Assembly (NCBI GenBank): GCA_008933995.1
Contig: WARS01000065.1
Span: 1,922,001 to 1,986,000, forward strand
Origin: Datnioides undecimradiatus
Taxonomy: Eukaryota; Chordata; Actinopteri; Lobotiformes; Datnioididae
DNA: 64,000 bases
Reading direction: 5' to 3'
Part shown: piece after piece, positions 51,090-62,835 of the stretch
Position numbering within the stretch: the first letter of the stretch is position 1
Layout of the letters: each line of letters begins with the position of its first letter
Made by a program: the position numbers and the translations under genes
The notes under the pieces: model-generated
Told to the model about the DNA's origin: nothing
The model's database searches: none
Seen by the model: only the letters and a program-made list of their open reading frames with translations

Positions 51090-51126
51090 CTTTCGACTTC
51101 CTCTTTCCTCCTCTGTTTCCTGACAG
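51090..51126 (+). promoter_or_regulatory. Splice acceptor of the second pcx exon
   Basis: A strong pyrimidine tract of more than 30 bases ends in tgacag, directly before GTC-TTC-CGA (Val-Phe-Arg). It closes the 43.3-kb intron. A strong acceptor of this kind would help definition of a short exon between two very long introns. Confidence 0.9.
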
Positions 51127-51309
51127 GTCTTCCGAAGCGGTGAAGGCATGGGCATCCGTCTGGACAGCGCCTCCGCCTTCCAGGGTGCTGTCATTTCTCC
51201 CCACTACGACTCCCTGCTGGTTAAAGTCATCGCCAGCGGGAAGGACCTGCAGACAGCATCCTCCAAGATGAGCCGAGCCCTGGCTGAGTTCAGAGTGCGA
51301 GGGGTCAAG
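51127..51309 (+). CDS. pcx: Pyruvate carboxylase, next internal exon (biotin-carboxylase C-terminal lobe, part 2)
   Basis: This exon is 183 nt, exactly 61 codons, opening [20 protein letters not shown] and ending [11 protein letters not shown]. It continues directly from GRIE of the exon at 7648-7810, as expected for pyruvate carboxylase. [12 protein letters not shown] corresponds to the PPYYDSMIGKL-type segment of the biotin-carboxylase fold, and the [15 protein letters not shown] helix/strand closes the subdomain. The acceptor is a long pyrimidine tract ending cctgacag and the donor is AAG followed by gtagga. Both ends fall on codon boundaries (phase 0-0), so omission of this exon would keep the frame while deleting 61 residues. 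An in-frame ATG at 51148 is Met8 of the exon, not a start codon. By memory of human numbering it covers about residues 432-492. No frameshift, stop or missing conserved block is visible, so the gene appears intact here. Confidence 0.97.
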
Positions 51310-51315
51310 GTAGGA
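51310..51315 (+). promoter_or_regulatory. Splice donor after the second pcx exon
   Basis: The exon ends GTC-AAG and the intron opens gtagga. The boundary is phase 0. The family protein would continue TNIAFLQ in the next exon, which was not found before the window end. Confidence 0.9.
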
Positions 51316-53794
51316 CGTTCGGTCACGTGTGCTTGACTGTGCTGGTGCTGGTGACACCAGGGATGCAGATGTGATGGCGCTGTCCATATTGTTTGGCTGT
51401 GAATGGCTTTCAGAGTTTATGCTGTAATATTTAAGCCAGTGTGGCACCGTTAATAGTGTGACGCAGTTGAAACCGGAACGGTAAGGGAGGAACAGTTTAT
51501 TAAGGGTATCTGTGCACTGAATCAGCAGCTGAGTCGAGACAGTAAGTGGCTGTGAGTTGGCGCCGCAGCTTTCTCGAACACATCCGTCTGGTTATTACAT
51601 GCTCCTACGTCCCTCGTTATTTCTTGGTTTTCAAGCTGAAAACGTGCTCTGTCGGTGTCGGAAGATGCCTGAAAACATCCCCGCAGGAGGACAGAGGCCT
51701 CTAGTTTTATGGAGATTGTGCTAAACACTATCAGCAGGTGCAAACGGTTGTTGACAGACAGCAGTGGTGTCAGCAAAAGCCAGTGATCGCAGATTGGGAA
51801 GGTGGAGGTAATTAAAAATAACAAGCTGCAGAGGTTGTTGTCATATGACAGAATGATGTCATGAGCAGCATCACTCCTACACTTTTCTTAAATGGGCTCA
51901 TTTGTCACTGTTTGTTGTTGTAATACATTTGGTATTGAGCTTCAGGTGTAAAAAGGTCTCTAAATGAAGGCAGCATGTTTATGGATGCTGTTGACTGGAA
52001 TCTTCAGTGTCAATAATGTGACTACTTTCATTTTACTTTTGTGATTTCTATTAATTTGGACTCTGTTATTGTCCGTAAACTAGACAGTGACGTGGCAGGC
52101 AGTGTTATCAGGTGGACTGGGGGGATCTTTGTTTTTGCCGGTCTTGTGAAAGCTACAATTCTCAAAAAAACGTGAATTAAGCACCGTGCTCTTTGCCACT
52201 ACAAGTTCTTAGCAGATGGCTGACATTTTGTTTAAAGCCAGTTAATTGTTTACATGCAAAAGAGAGAAGCAGCGAATCGGCAGTAACACGGCTCCCTCTT
52301 GTTATGATTTTGATGGCAGCTTTCTTCTACAGTACACACATGTCATTTGCACATTTGCCCCCTTAATTTTTCACCCTGCAATTAAAAGTGAACGGTTTGC
52401 TCTCTGCAGTAACACACGCAGGGCACCCATGGGCTGCTTTTTGCTCAACACATTTAGGTGAAAGGTGTACTGGGCTATCAACACCAGCTCCACCTGGAAT
52501 CTGCATGGGGCAGCCAAGGTCTCAGATGTTTTTCTACTGTAGACTATGAAGAAACATCCACATTGATTCATTACTGTGTAAAATGAAGCATTGAATTTCA
52601 AGGTGAGGCAAGCCAATTATCACATGTGAAGGTGAGCAAGCCTTCTTAGCAGTTTAGGGTTGTTGCTATTTTCCTGCGTAGGAGTACCGGTAAACTGAAG
52701 AACCAATTAAATCAACCATTTTGCATTCTGTTTCACAGTTTTGTCGTAATTAAGTGAACAGACACATTCCGGTTATTAAGTCTAATTCAAAGCTGAAATG
52801 CCGTTAATGACTTTGAAAAGGTTTTCTTTGTAAATCAGTTAGCGGACTGTGATAAAACAAGCACCGCGATTGCAGAAAAGCATTTCATGTCCGACCTCTG
52901 TTGTCAAACAACTAAAGTGCAAATGGATGTCTGCAGTGGTAAATGTGAATCGAATTAAAATGGAGGTGTGATTTCACATCCATAGATCAATAAAAGTATA
53001 CTCAATTGTGTTTTATAACAATTAATAGCCATTATATAATATGAACAGATAGTTTGGAGATTACGGGATTATGAATTGCTGTATTGCATTCAGGTTTTTA
53101 TTCCTGCGGTAAAATAAAAAGGAAAGCCGTGAGAATAAAGGGAGAAGCTGTAACTGGTGGAGGAGAAAATTCTATCTGCTCAGTCATAGTAATTCCTCAG
53201 TCTGTTGTGAATTAGTCATGATGAGGTGAAATTGCAAGTCAAATTGGTCTTCTCAACTCTAATTTCTCATTTAACTTGGAGTGCACTTTACAAACTGTAA
53301 GCGCAGATTTAATAGATTAATTCTCCTTCTGATAGTGAGAAAGTGTTTGATCTTAGCCAAGACTTGATGGGTTTGTGGACACTGTCCTTTGTCCTCGCTG
53401 CTGTGGATTATGTAAACACACTCTGGGAAGTCAACCTAATGTACCATTTCCTTCAGTGGCAGCAATTGAATTGAAAGACATTTTGTACGATGAAAAAAAA
53501 TGGCAAATGCAGTCACGGCGTGCGCCACAAACAAGCCACTGTGTGCAGCACTGGTGCATATGCTGATCAGACCTGCAGTGGACTACTTTGTATTCAATAC
53601 CAGCAACCTAGTCCAAAAGCTTTGTAGACCATGTTGACATCAGCAGAGAACAGCCCATTGACTTTGCAAAGAACACCTGATAACTGTTACAAGGTCTTAA
53701 TGAAAAATGTTTCTCCTGAGACTGCTGCTGGAGATATATTATCCCATTGTTTGTTTGAGGGTATCGTTGTGGGGGAATCTTTTGCACACCATCT

Positions 53795-54720
53795 GCAGAA
53801 GTATTGACCAGTAGCATAATGTCCGGACCATCTGCACTATCAAGAAGTACGTAACAGGGGTGACCCTTATCTCCGTTAGTATTTGTCCTTGCATTTTACC
53901 CACTGGCTATAGCAGATAGATCCCACTCTTGTATCAGTGGAATCATAATTGGCGGCATTGAATACAGTCTGATATTTTACGCTGATGACATTGTTCCATT
54001 TGTTATAAATCTGGCCATTGTCATTGCCAGCCCCCCTAAAACTAATTGAGTAATTTGGTGTGTTTTTGCTAAAAGTTGAATAGTAGATACAGCTCCGGCT
54101 AACAAAATACCAGTCAGAGCCTCTGGAACAAATTCTGTTAATAGATGGATGTGACTCCTTTTATCTGTAATTGGACACAGAGTATTATCAAGATGGATAT
54201 CCTAAATTTCTGTATTTAATCAAATTCCTTGAATTGGACCCCCATCCCAAGAGGATTGTTAACAATATTCTCTGGACAATAGGAGACCAAGATTACACTT
54301 ATTATGCTTATTCCTTTAAACTACCTTATGAGACAGGAGGGCCCCTGCTACCCAGTCTTTGCTGGTATTATTGAACAGCCCAAATAAAAGCAGCAATGTG
54401 GTGGTTTTTGGATGAAACTTCTTCATCCTAGGTGGAAATTGAATGTAGCACAACCCCATTACCACTATGTCTATATTAGTTCCCTCGCTTTCCAAGGAAG
54501 CTAATAAAGAGAACAGAAAACCCCTTCTGTTAGAAAAAGTAGAAATCTATTTCACAGTACAAAGTAATTTAGGTACAAATCCAAACATATCCACTTTTAC
54601 TCTGATAGATATTTATGTCAGGAACACACAAACGCACACACACTGGCTGACAAAGGCTTCAATAAGATCATGCATAGTAATGCCTGACTGTCCCCAACAC
54701 AATATTTAAACAGCAACAAC
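53795..54720 (+). mobile_element. Decayed L1-clade LINE fragment, reverse-transcriptase region
   Basis: Reading the + strand in the frame of 53801 gives VLTSSIMSGPSALSRS, then a stop, QG, a TGA where the family has Cys, PLSPLVFVLAFYPLAIA, IIIGGIEYSLIF and the catalytic YADD at 53978-53989. This is the order found in L1-type reverse transcriptases (RQGCPLSPLLF...YADD). About 200 bp further on, PKFLYLIKFL, IVNNILW and LPYETGG match the segment after the palm domain. The gap is roughly 200 bp shorter than usual, which suggests an internal deletion. Several stops and frame changes make it a dead copy. Both the 5' and 3' limits are approximate, and no endonuclease, ORF1 or tail is seen. It lies in the sense orientation within the pcx intron. 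Confidence 0.85.
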
Positions 54721-57501
54721 TCTGTATTTCCCTTTCCTCTTGTCATAAGTTAAGACAGAGTTGAGCATTTCCACTATGATTTTTAGCTTTTAGCCCATTT
54801 CCTCTGCGGTTTCTATGCAGATGCATAAACAAACTTTAGTCCATCCTCCCTCCTTGCCTACTCACTTTTTTTATAATGCTGCATGGAATCATCCATTGGC
54901 AGCTTGAAAAACACATACTCTGTATGATGACACTCATTTAGAGCTCAGGTTTTCTGTCTTACCAGCTAGTTAACTACACCCACCTGGCAACACCAGTTTA
55001 AATCTGTCACTGATTACCTTTCCACCAGATGGGCTTGGTTCCGGAGAGCCCGTATTGTGCACTATAGAGTCTGATTTATGAATATGCTATGCACTACTGG
55101 AGATACTTGGTTTTCTGCTGCTATGAAAAAAAAAAAGTTTTTTTTCTCAAGTAAAACCTTTTACATGTGATGTCAGTTCTGACACCCTGCGTCATTCAGT
55201 GAGTCATTCCTCAATTCCCAGACTGTTCTTTCCCGAAAGATCATTTTATTGAGCTGTTATCTTGTGTATAAAATAGCATACGTAGTCAGCTAAACTGAGC
55301 CTTGAGGACCACTGCGTACATTCTGTGGACCCATAAGAATGTACCTGTTTGCCATAGGTGGCCAGTGAAAATATTGTTTATCACACAAATTGTGGTTCAG
55401 CGTTTCTTTGTTTGTGTGTCAGCGGTAGCCTTGGAGAGTGCTGCTTTGTTGGAATGTCACCAGTAAGAAGCCAGAGCACTGGCAACAAATCCAAGGCCTA
55501 TTTATGCTTTGGTCTGCTCACAGAGATATGACACTGAGGGCTGACATCCTTAGAACTCTGTTTTTCTTCTAGCGAATTGGGCCACAGTAAATCTGAGATA
55601 GACTACACTATTCCTTTCAGACCATTGTTTGGTGGCTCCTAAAGTTATGATGGTCCCTTAGAATGTTAAGTATACATGTAGTATAACCTTTTAAATTCAA
55701 GTAAAAACCAGAACGCAGCGACCAAAGCTTGAGTTACTTGGTTGACACTTGACAACATGCTCCTTTCCTCAGTTGTGTGGAATTATGTTTGGCATTTCAG
55801 AAAGCTCTGTTTATCTCCTGCTTCTGTGTGTGTGTGCGTGCGCGTCCATGAGCATTTTTTTGTGTATGCGTGCACATTTGTGGGTGTGTTTTGCGCAAAG
55901 GATGAGCCGTGTGTGCTAAGCAGTAAAATGTCACGCATCCAGCAGCAAAAGCAAAGAGAGAGAGGGTGGGAGAGTGATGGACAGGAAAGCGACAGGGCAC
56001 GAGGCAGGAGGGTAAAGATAAATGGATAGGGGAGCTGAGGGAAAACTGCAAAAGGGCAATCAAGATGTAGAGACTGTAACCTAAAACGACAAGTAAGGTG
56101 GTATGGCCCATAGAGGCCGGTACACCTGTGGCTGTCGCGTTCGAGTCGGCGCTGCATATTGCCGGCTAAATTTAGGACAAGCGTAGAAGATTGAATAATG
56201 CCCGAGCGTTTGCATGAACGTTCTTTTTATAGTGACGGCACAAACAAGATTCTCTGGCTGACTGTTCTGTCAAATAGCCAACTCTATTTTTCTCAGACTT
56301 AAGGCAACAAATTAGATATTTGAATTGTCTGTAACATCACAAAAACAAATGCACTTCTAATAAAGAATACGTTTGCATTTGCCAACCTTAAATTAGCTGT
56401 TTGTGAAAACCAATTTCTGTCATTTAGCAGCATGGAAATGCTTAACTCTGCTTGCAAAATGAACGTGTGTCTCCCTGCAGTAAGAACAATAGTCAACATA
56501 TAAATAGGGAGGAGTTATACCAGATGCATTCATTCTTTCCAGAAATACAAAAGTGTAAGAAATTGAGTACACAGTGTGTTTGTCTGATCAAACCACAGCT
56601 GCAACTGTTAGCATGGGCGGTCTTTTAGCACAGTATGATTCAGAAGTCTTCCACGGTTTAGCTGGAAACTACCACTCTTTTACCAGGCTGCATGTTAAAC
56701 CAATTTGTGGAGCTGGCATTAGCCTGATTAACTGGCTAGCTGGAGCTGATACAGTCTGCCAGTGACGTTTCAACCAAAAGAATTGCTGGCCAGGAATAAG
56801 AAGGTTACTTTTGTCTACCTGAAGGTCCACCTAAAGGACTCAGGGACCCATCATTGAAGCAAAATTAAAGACTTTCGAATGGCAAATGTCCCCCAGGGGG
56901 AAAGGTACCCTTTCTTAATTGAGCACAGAAGGACCTTTTGTCTCCTCTCTGAATTATACACACACACCAAAGTGTACGAGTGCTTCATGTCAATGCAAGC
57001 GCAGGAGCATCTGTCCTGTGCAAATTGCTCTTTACACAGGTTGATGGTTTGTCACGTGAAACCAACTAATGACTGAATAACTAATGAGCTCATGAACAAA
57101 CACATCGCCTGCTCCCTTGCTGCACAACATCAGGTGGTTTCTGGTTTGCTGTTGATTCCTGGGCTCCCACAGTGGGCTGGGTAATGAAAGGATATGTAAA
57201 AGAAAGACTAAACGAAAAGGTTTCAGACATGGCAGCAGGTTATACCCAGACAATCTTTCATTGCACTTGCAGAGTCCATCTTCTGGCCAGTTTGGTGGAG
57301 AGTTCAACAAACTGAGACATTTGGATGCGAGTGTGTAGATCTGTAAGAAAGCGTGTGTGAGACTCTCTCAGCGGTTGTTTCTTTAGAAGTCAGTTTCGCG
57401 ACACCGGGGGCTTTGCTTTAGGCTGTGCGGTTTCATCGCAGCTCATCTTAACACCTCATCTAAGAGAGTTTGAGGTGACCTGAGGTTGTTGTACCCACCC
57501 A

Positions 57502-57504
<3 letters not shown>

Positions 57505-57548
<44 letters not shown>
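57505..57548. repeat. Microsatellite (GT)22
   Basis: GT run of about 44 bp in the downstream intron. Confidence 0.95.
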
Positions 57549-57551
<3 letters not shown>

Positions 57552-60500
57552 GTGATGATAACCATCTAAAAGGACTCTTTGAAGAATCTTTGTCCTGTTT
57601 CACTTCGTTATAGCCCAATACATCACTACATCAAGTTCCCATCGCAAGATCACGGCAAACTTGTCCTTACGTTACTTCCCCTCTCCTCATAAAAGAGTAA
57701 GATTATTTTTTTCCTTTTTTTAAAAGAACCTTTGTCACAGTTATGCATGGTTCACATTTATTTCTGTCAATCTTCTGGACCAGGTCTCAGTGACAACATG
57801 GGTCCTCTTGCAGAATCATACTTTATTATGTTGTTAAATTCTTTGAAGCTGAATGAATTCAGCTTAATTTAGAACTAGCATTGCACAAGTAATATCACAA
57901 TATGTACATATAACTAGAATTTACCTGTTCATGTGCTGCATTGCCTTTGTAGATAATGGATTGGGGCTACTATAAATTGTTATGACTACGCTGCAGGTGG
58001 TGTAGCTGGTGTTGTTCATGAAGACATTGTGAGATCCTGTTTTTCCTCCTTTTGTAGCAGTTAGGACAGTTCAGCATCAACCCAGTTCAACAAATTTAAG
58101 ATGTCAGTGCACCGGAAATCCATCCCCAACATGAGTATTGTTTACCAAGAATGTCGGCGTGTTTGTCGACCTGTGTCAGGGTGGACATGTGTACACGTCT
58201 GCCTGGCCCCGCGCTCCATATCCCGGCGCTTGTCATGCCATGTCGAACTCTGTTATCACACACCGGCTCTTTTTTCCTTTCCATCTCTACCTGCCAAGTG
58301 AATAACTTTTCTTCTTCTTCTTCTCTTTCTGTCATGCTCCTCCACCTCTTCACCAGTTTGACCTCTGTCTCTCTTCATGAGCAAAGTTGTCTTCTAGTTC
58401 TCTCATGTGTATCTCTTGTTTTCAGACTCCCCGAGTCTCCCGTTAACGGTTCACTGACTTGGTTACATGTGTTTTTCCACGGTCTGCCTCTTTTTTTTTT
58501 TATAATCTTGATCTCCATTTTTTTATACCTGCAGTCTGTTTTTAGAATCCCCAACGTTAGCCCTTTTCATAGCTATTTATATTAATAAATTGTGACGATG
58601 AATAGTCAAATCAGCAGTTATTGTCTAATCCAAGCAATGAGGGCTGCTTAATTTACATCCAAATTAAGCTAAAGCATAAATCATTTTCATCATAAACATT
58701 CTTCGTGCACGCATAAATCAGTGGCTTGTACGTACTTAATGAAATACAGCTTCTCTTGTTTTTCTCTTATGTTCTTCCAGTAACTGTGGTGAGGAACTGA
58801 GAAAATGTTGTGCGATGAGGCGAATTGTGCCAAGGAGTTCAACTAATTCATTCCTTAGCGAAAGGTCAGCGCACAACAAGTGTCTTTTTAAGGTAGCATC
58901 AGTAGCATACACAGCTGAGTTTCTCCAGAAGAGCCTGTTTTTGCACAGCAGTGAAAAATTTCAAGCTCAACATAAACTTTTTGGAGAAAACTGGCTCAGA
59001 GCAGTGGGGAAAAGCAAGTTTTCCACTGATTTGCTTCATTCATACAGCTGATAATCAAGTCAGCCATCTTCTTTTTGTTTTTCTTTGCTTTAGCGTTCTC
59101 GCTTCCTCGCTGGTCCCCATCCCCCTAGTCACAGCAAGATCAGTGTTAACCAAGTAACACTGGAGGAACCAATCTTCTTTCTGATCTTGCGTTAGCCTCC
59201 TCTGACCTCATGTTCCAAGGCGGGAGTAGGCAGAGGCACTGATCCAGGCTCATTCAACTTAGCATTTGCAAAGAGGAGAGGGGAGATGGGAAATCCATCT
59301 CATCTCTGACTTATCAGTGGCAGAATAAGAGGTTTAGACACACTCTGACAACACACATACGCACACTAAGAGGGAAGCTTTTTGCCACACATAGTCATGT
59401 ACACACTCTCGCTCACACAGTGACACACTAATATGTGTCTCTTGGGGCTGGGTTATCTATCTCTTCTTCATTTCACACCTCTAAACAACCACTTGCACGG
59501 TACTTAATCACACCAGCAGTCTTGTAATTATCTGCGTGTGTGTGTGTGTGGGCAAGGTGGCTGCACACATGTTCGTGTGTACCTCTGCGTGCACGCCTTT
59601 TGTGTGCTTACTGAAGCAAATGTCCGTTGGAAAAGCCTAATTCCAGGAGATTCAATAAAAGATCAAGAACATGCTAATCAAATTAGCAATAATGAGAGTG
59701 CACAGATGTGAGCAGGTTTTAGGCGACTGACGGAGAAGAGACTGGGGGAATGGAAGGCGAGGCAGTCGAGACACAAGGGCGAAATGCGGACGCAAAAGCT
59801 GGGAAAGAAAGAGCACCTAGTAGGAAAAGAAAACAAAGATGTGAGAGCTGTTGGTCAGAAAAAAAAGGTTGACACTGATGGAAAATAAAAATGAAAAACA
59901 GAGAAACGACAGGCAGACTTGTTTACCGCTTGTTTAGTGGCGTGAGCGGAGAGGCGGGCCGACTCCCACAAACTCCGAGGAGACCAACAAAGTCTGATGT
60001 AAATTGCCCAAAATTTAGAGCCTTAAAGGCATTAAAACTTCAGATACACTCAAGAGAAGTCTCAGCTTTTATCCTGCGCCGGCAGGTTTATGTAGTGCAT
60101 GACTACTCTTAGATGAACACAGAGCAGATCCACTGTAGCACAAAAAGTGTCCGCCATTATCCGTTTTAATAAGCAGCTTCCTGTCCCTTAACAACAAATG
60201 ACCTGTTTTTCTGTCTAACAGCTGTGAACGCTGGGAAATAAGCGGATTTTGTCTTTTGTGTGGGATGACAGGTTGTCAACATGCGGCCACGTATTGTACA
60301 GGAGTCTGACATATAAGCCAGTCCAGTGCATTAATATCACAAACCACAGCTTTCAGACTTACTTCTAGATATATTGTATAATTCACAGTCGAATGGCTTG
60401 GCCCATTGTGCTGTTAGCTTGGTTAAGTTATTAATTAAGTGATATCTTGGCAAAAATCTGTTTTGATTTCTGCTTTTTCAACTGGCACGACAGTTGAAAT

Positions 60501-62811
60501 GTGGCATTCTGAAAAGATGTTTGACAACCTTGAGCAAAAGGTTTTGTGGGAAAGGAGAGGAGAGGATGAGGCAGGAAGAAGGGTGGAGTTGACAGACAGA
60601 CAGACGGGATTGAGCCTGGTAGTGCACAGCCACTGAGCGCTGAGCTGTTCACTTCAACACATGCACACAATGCACAATCACTCAAGAGAAACAGCTGTTT
60701 TACGGGGGAAAACACACGCGAGTATTTTCCCACGAACATGACTTAGCGACTAAAACTGCCACTCCAGCTTAAGAGCCTGCTATCATGGAGCGAACACACA
60801 CACTCGCTAAAACCGCACATCAACACAAACACAATGTCTTACAGCCAATGAAACGACAGACATGACAGACGTGTCTGCAGCCCGAGTCTGCACCACGCCG
60901 CAGAGTGCACGAACACACGTACACACGCAGCCGAGTTCGAGCTGGATGGTGTCAACTGGGACTTTGATGCCGTAATCAGGATTAAACGGCTGGAAATCGG
61001 CTGTGACGAAGCGAAGGGGGAGAGGAGGAGGGCGTGGTGGGAGGTGGAGGGGGGAGGGGGAGGGAGAAGGAAAGGGGAATGGAGACAAGATGTAGGTAGG
61101 CTGATGCTGGAGAAGAAAACTGAACCGCGATGAAAACAAACGCACAAAGGAGAGGAAGTCGGAATGGAGAAAGTTTCCGTTTGGATGAATGAAGTCTGAA
61201 AGGACATGTTAGTCACTGGCTTTTCATGTGTGGTGCTGTCTTATCCTCTCAGTCACCTAATGTTAGTACTGCTTCCTGTCTGATTTGGCATTTTAGTCAG
61301 TGTAGAATACATGTGTCCTTTTCTGGCTACAGCTAATATGTGGCATTTTCCTCTGCCACATATTTTGTAATCCTTAGATCCAGCATAGAAGAAGTAATTC
61401 AAAAGCTCCAGACCCTTTTTTCTGAATATTAAATACCTACACTTGTTTTTTGTTTTTTGTTTTTTTTTTAGACTTTGTGCCATTTCTGTTCTGCTTTTCT
61501 CATTCTCGCGTCACAGTCGGCCAAAACTTCAACTGTTTTATTCTGGAAATGCCCAAATTCCGATTCCTCTACAGACCAGACAGATGTGAAGTTGGAGAGA
61601 AGCAGCAGCACGTGTAGATGTAAGATTTTGGAATATCACTCCAACAACAGATTTCCTGTTTTTGACAGCTCAGTGTGTGTTTTCTTCATAACGAAAGGAG
61701 AAATCTGGGGTAGTGTGTATGTATAGAGGCGCACAAGGGAGTGACACATAGGCAACTTCAAAGCAGCAGACGCGGTGTTTTCACAGCGGCTGCTTCTTCG
61801 GCTGATTGGTTCCACTCCATTCATTCACCGTTCACACGCTGTCTCTCGTTTTTCTTTCTCCCTCTACATCTCTGCGTCTTTCTCACGTGCTCCTCATCCT
61901 CGCTTCTTCGCAATTCCTTTCTTTTTCCGACCCCCTGTCCTTCTTTTCTTTTAATCATTTTCCGCAAGCAAAAACAAAATAACAACAAAAACACACACTC
62001 TATGGGAGGGCACCCCCCCCACCGCAGTATCGGTCTGGATCTCCGTATGAATATTAATACGCGATCACAGTGAGAGTTGGAAACACTGAAGGTAGGAGAG
62101 GTGGTGAAGAGACGGCGATGACCTTGCTGAAGGTGTGAAATCTGATTAGTTGGGTGAGTAATGTGCTTTCCGAGGAAGACGGGCTATCTGTCATGGCGTC
62201 CGAGGACCGGGTCAACTGCAGTTCACTTCCTTTCAACTCGCAGCAATATGTGATCGTGTGTGCTCACGTTATTTAAAATGGAATAACAAAAAAAAACAAA
62301 AAAACTGGCTCATCAGCTTGTGTGTTTAGCCGTAGATGATGTAGGCGGGGAACGGAAGCACTGTGGCCACTGCTGGCGAATTAGTTTCCAATATCACACC
62401 TTGAACGGCCGGGAAAGTAGTCGCGGCTGCGTAAGAATGAGAAATTGCTGCAAAATTCAAAAGTGTGGGCGTAGGCAGAAAGTACAAATGAAAACCAAAG
62501 AGAGCAATGAAAAGGCTTGGATTGAGAGTTGGCTGCAGAGCTTACACAGCCCATGCAGATATGAAATGCAGTCAACATACAGACGTTATTTCAGTTAGTC
62601 ATCTTCTCTCGCGCGTCGCCTCCGAGCACAAGTAGATTGAACACGAGCACGTTCACGGCTCGAGCAGAATTAATGGCGGGTGAACTTTCTGGAAAGATTT
62701 GGACTGCAGGCTCGGTCAGGAGAACAGCTGAGGGGAACATTTCTCGACACAAAGGGCAGAATGCATGTTAATGGTGCATTAATTAATTAGAGCTGTGGCG
62801 TGCTGTCACTT

Positions 62812-62835
62812 TCTGGAGAGTGGAGCCTCTCCAGA
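62812..62835. repeat. 9-bp hairpin, TCTGGAGAG arms
   Basis: TCTGGAGAG and CTCTCCAGA flank a 6-base spacer. It lies about 30 bases after an ATTAATTAATTAG run, in sequence free of simple repeats. Confidence 0.75.

Larger units (their letters stand above)
7811..51126. other. Giant pcx intron, 43,316 bp
   Basis: The two flanking exons encode adjacent segments of pyruvate carboxylase with no missing residues, so the whole span is one intron of the + strand gene. I saw no recognisable nested gene on either strand. Open frames reaching 180-250 codons here are translations of TG/CA, CT/GA or homopurine tracts and lack any family motif. Sub-blocks and repeats are described in separate entries. Confidence 0.9.
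39000..51126. other. Intron sub-block: purine-rich stretch, TG arrays, otherwise unique-looking
   Basis: A (GGCA)n tract lies at 40123-40141, a purine-rich stretch at 40290-40680, (GT)n at 40845-40884, and purine-rich sequence at 41030-41300. A T16 run lies at 43212-43227, a pyrimidine-rich segment at 43740-43860 and a TG tract at 43975-43995. A hairpin lies at 44570-44598, a 14-bp tandem duplication at 45488-45515, an ATT repeat at 46997-47015 and a TG tract at 49850-49880. Positions 41900-43200 and 47200-48350 are AT-leaning and repeat-poor. No exon was seen before the acceptor at 51126. Confidence 0.7.
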
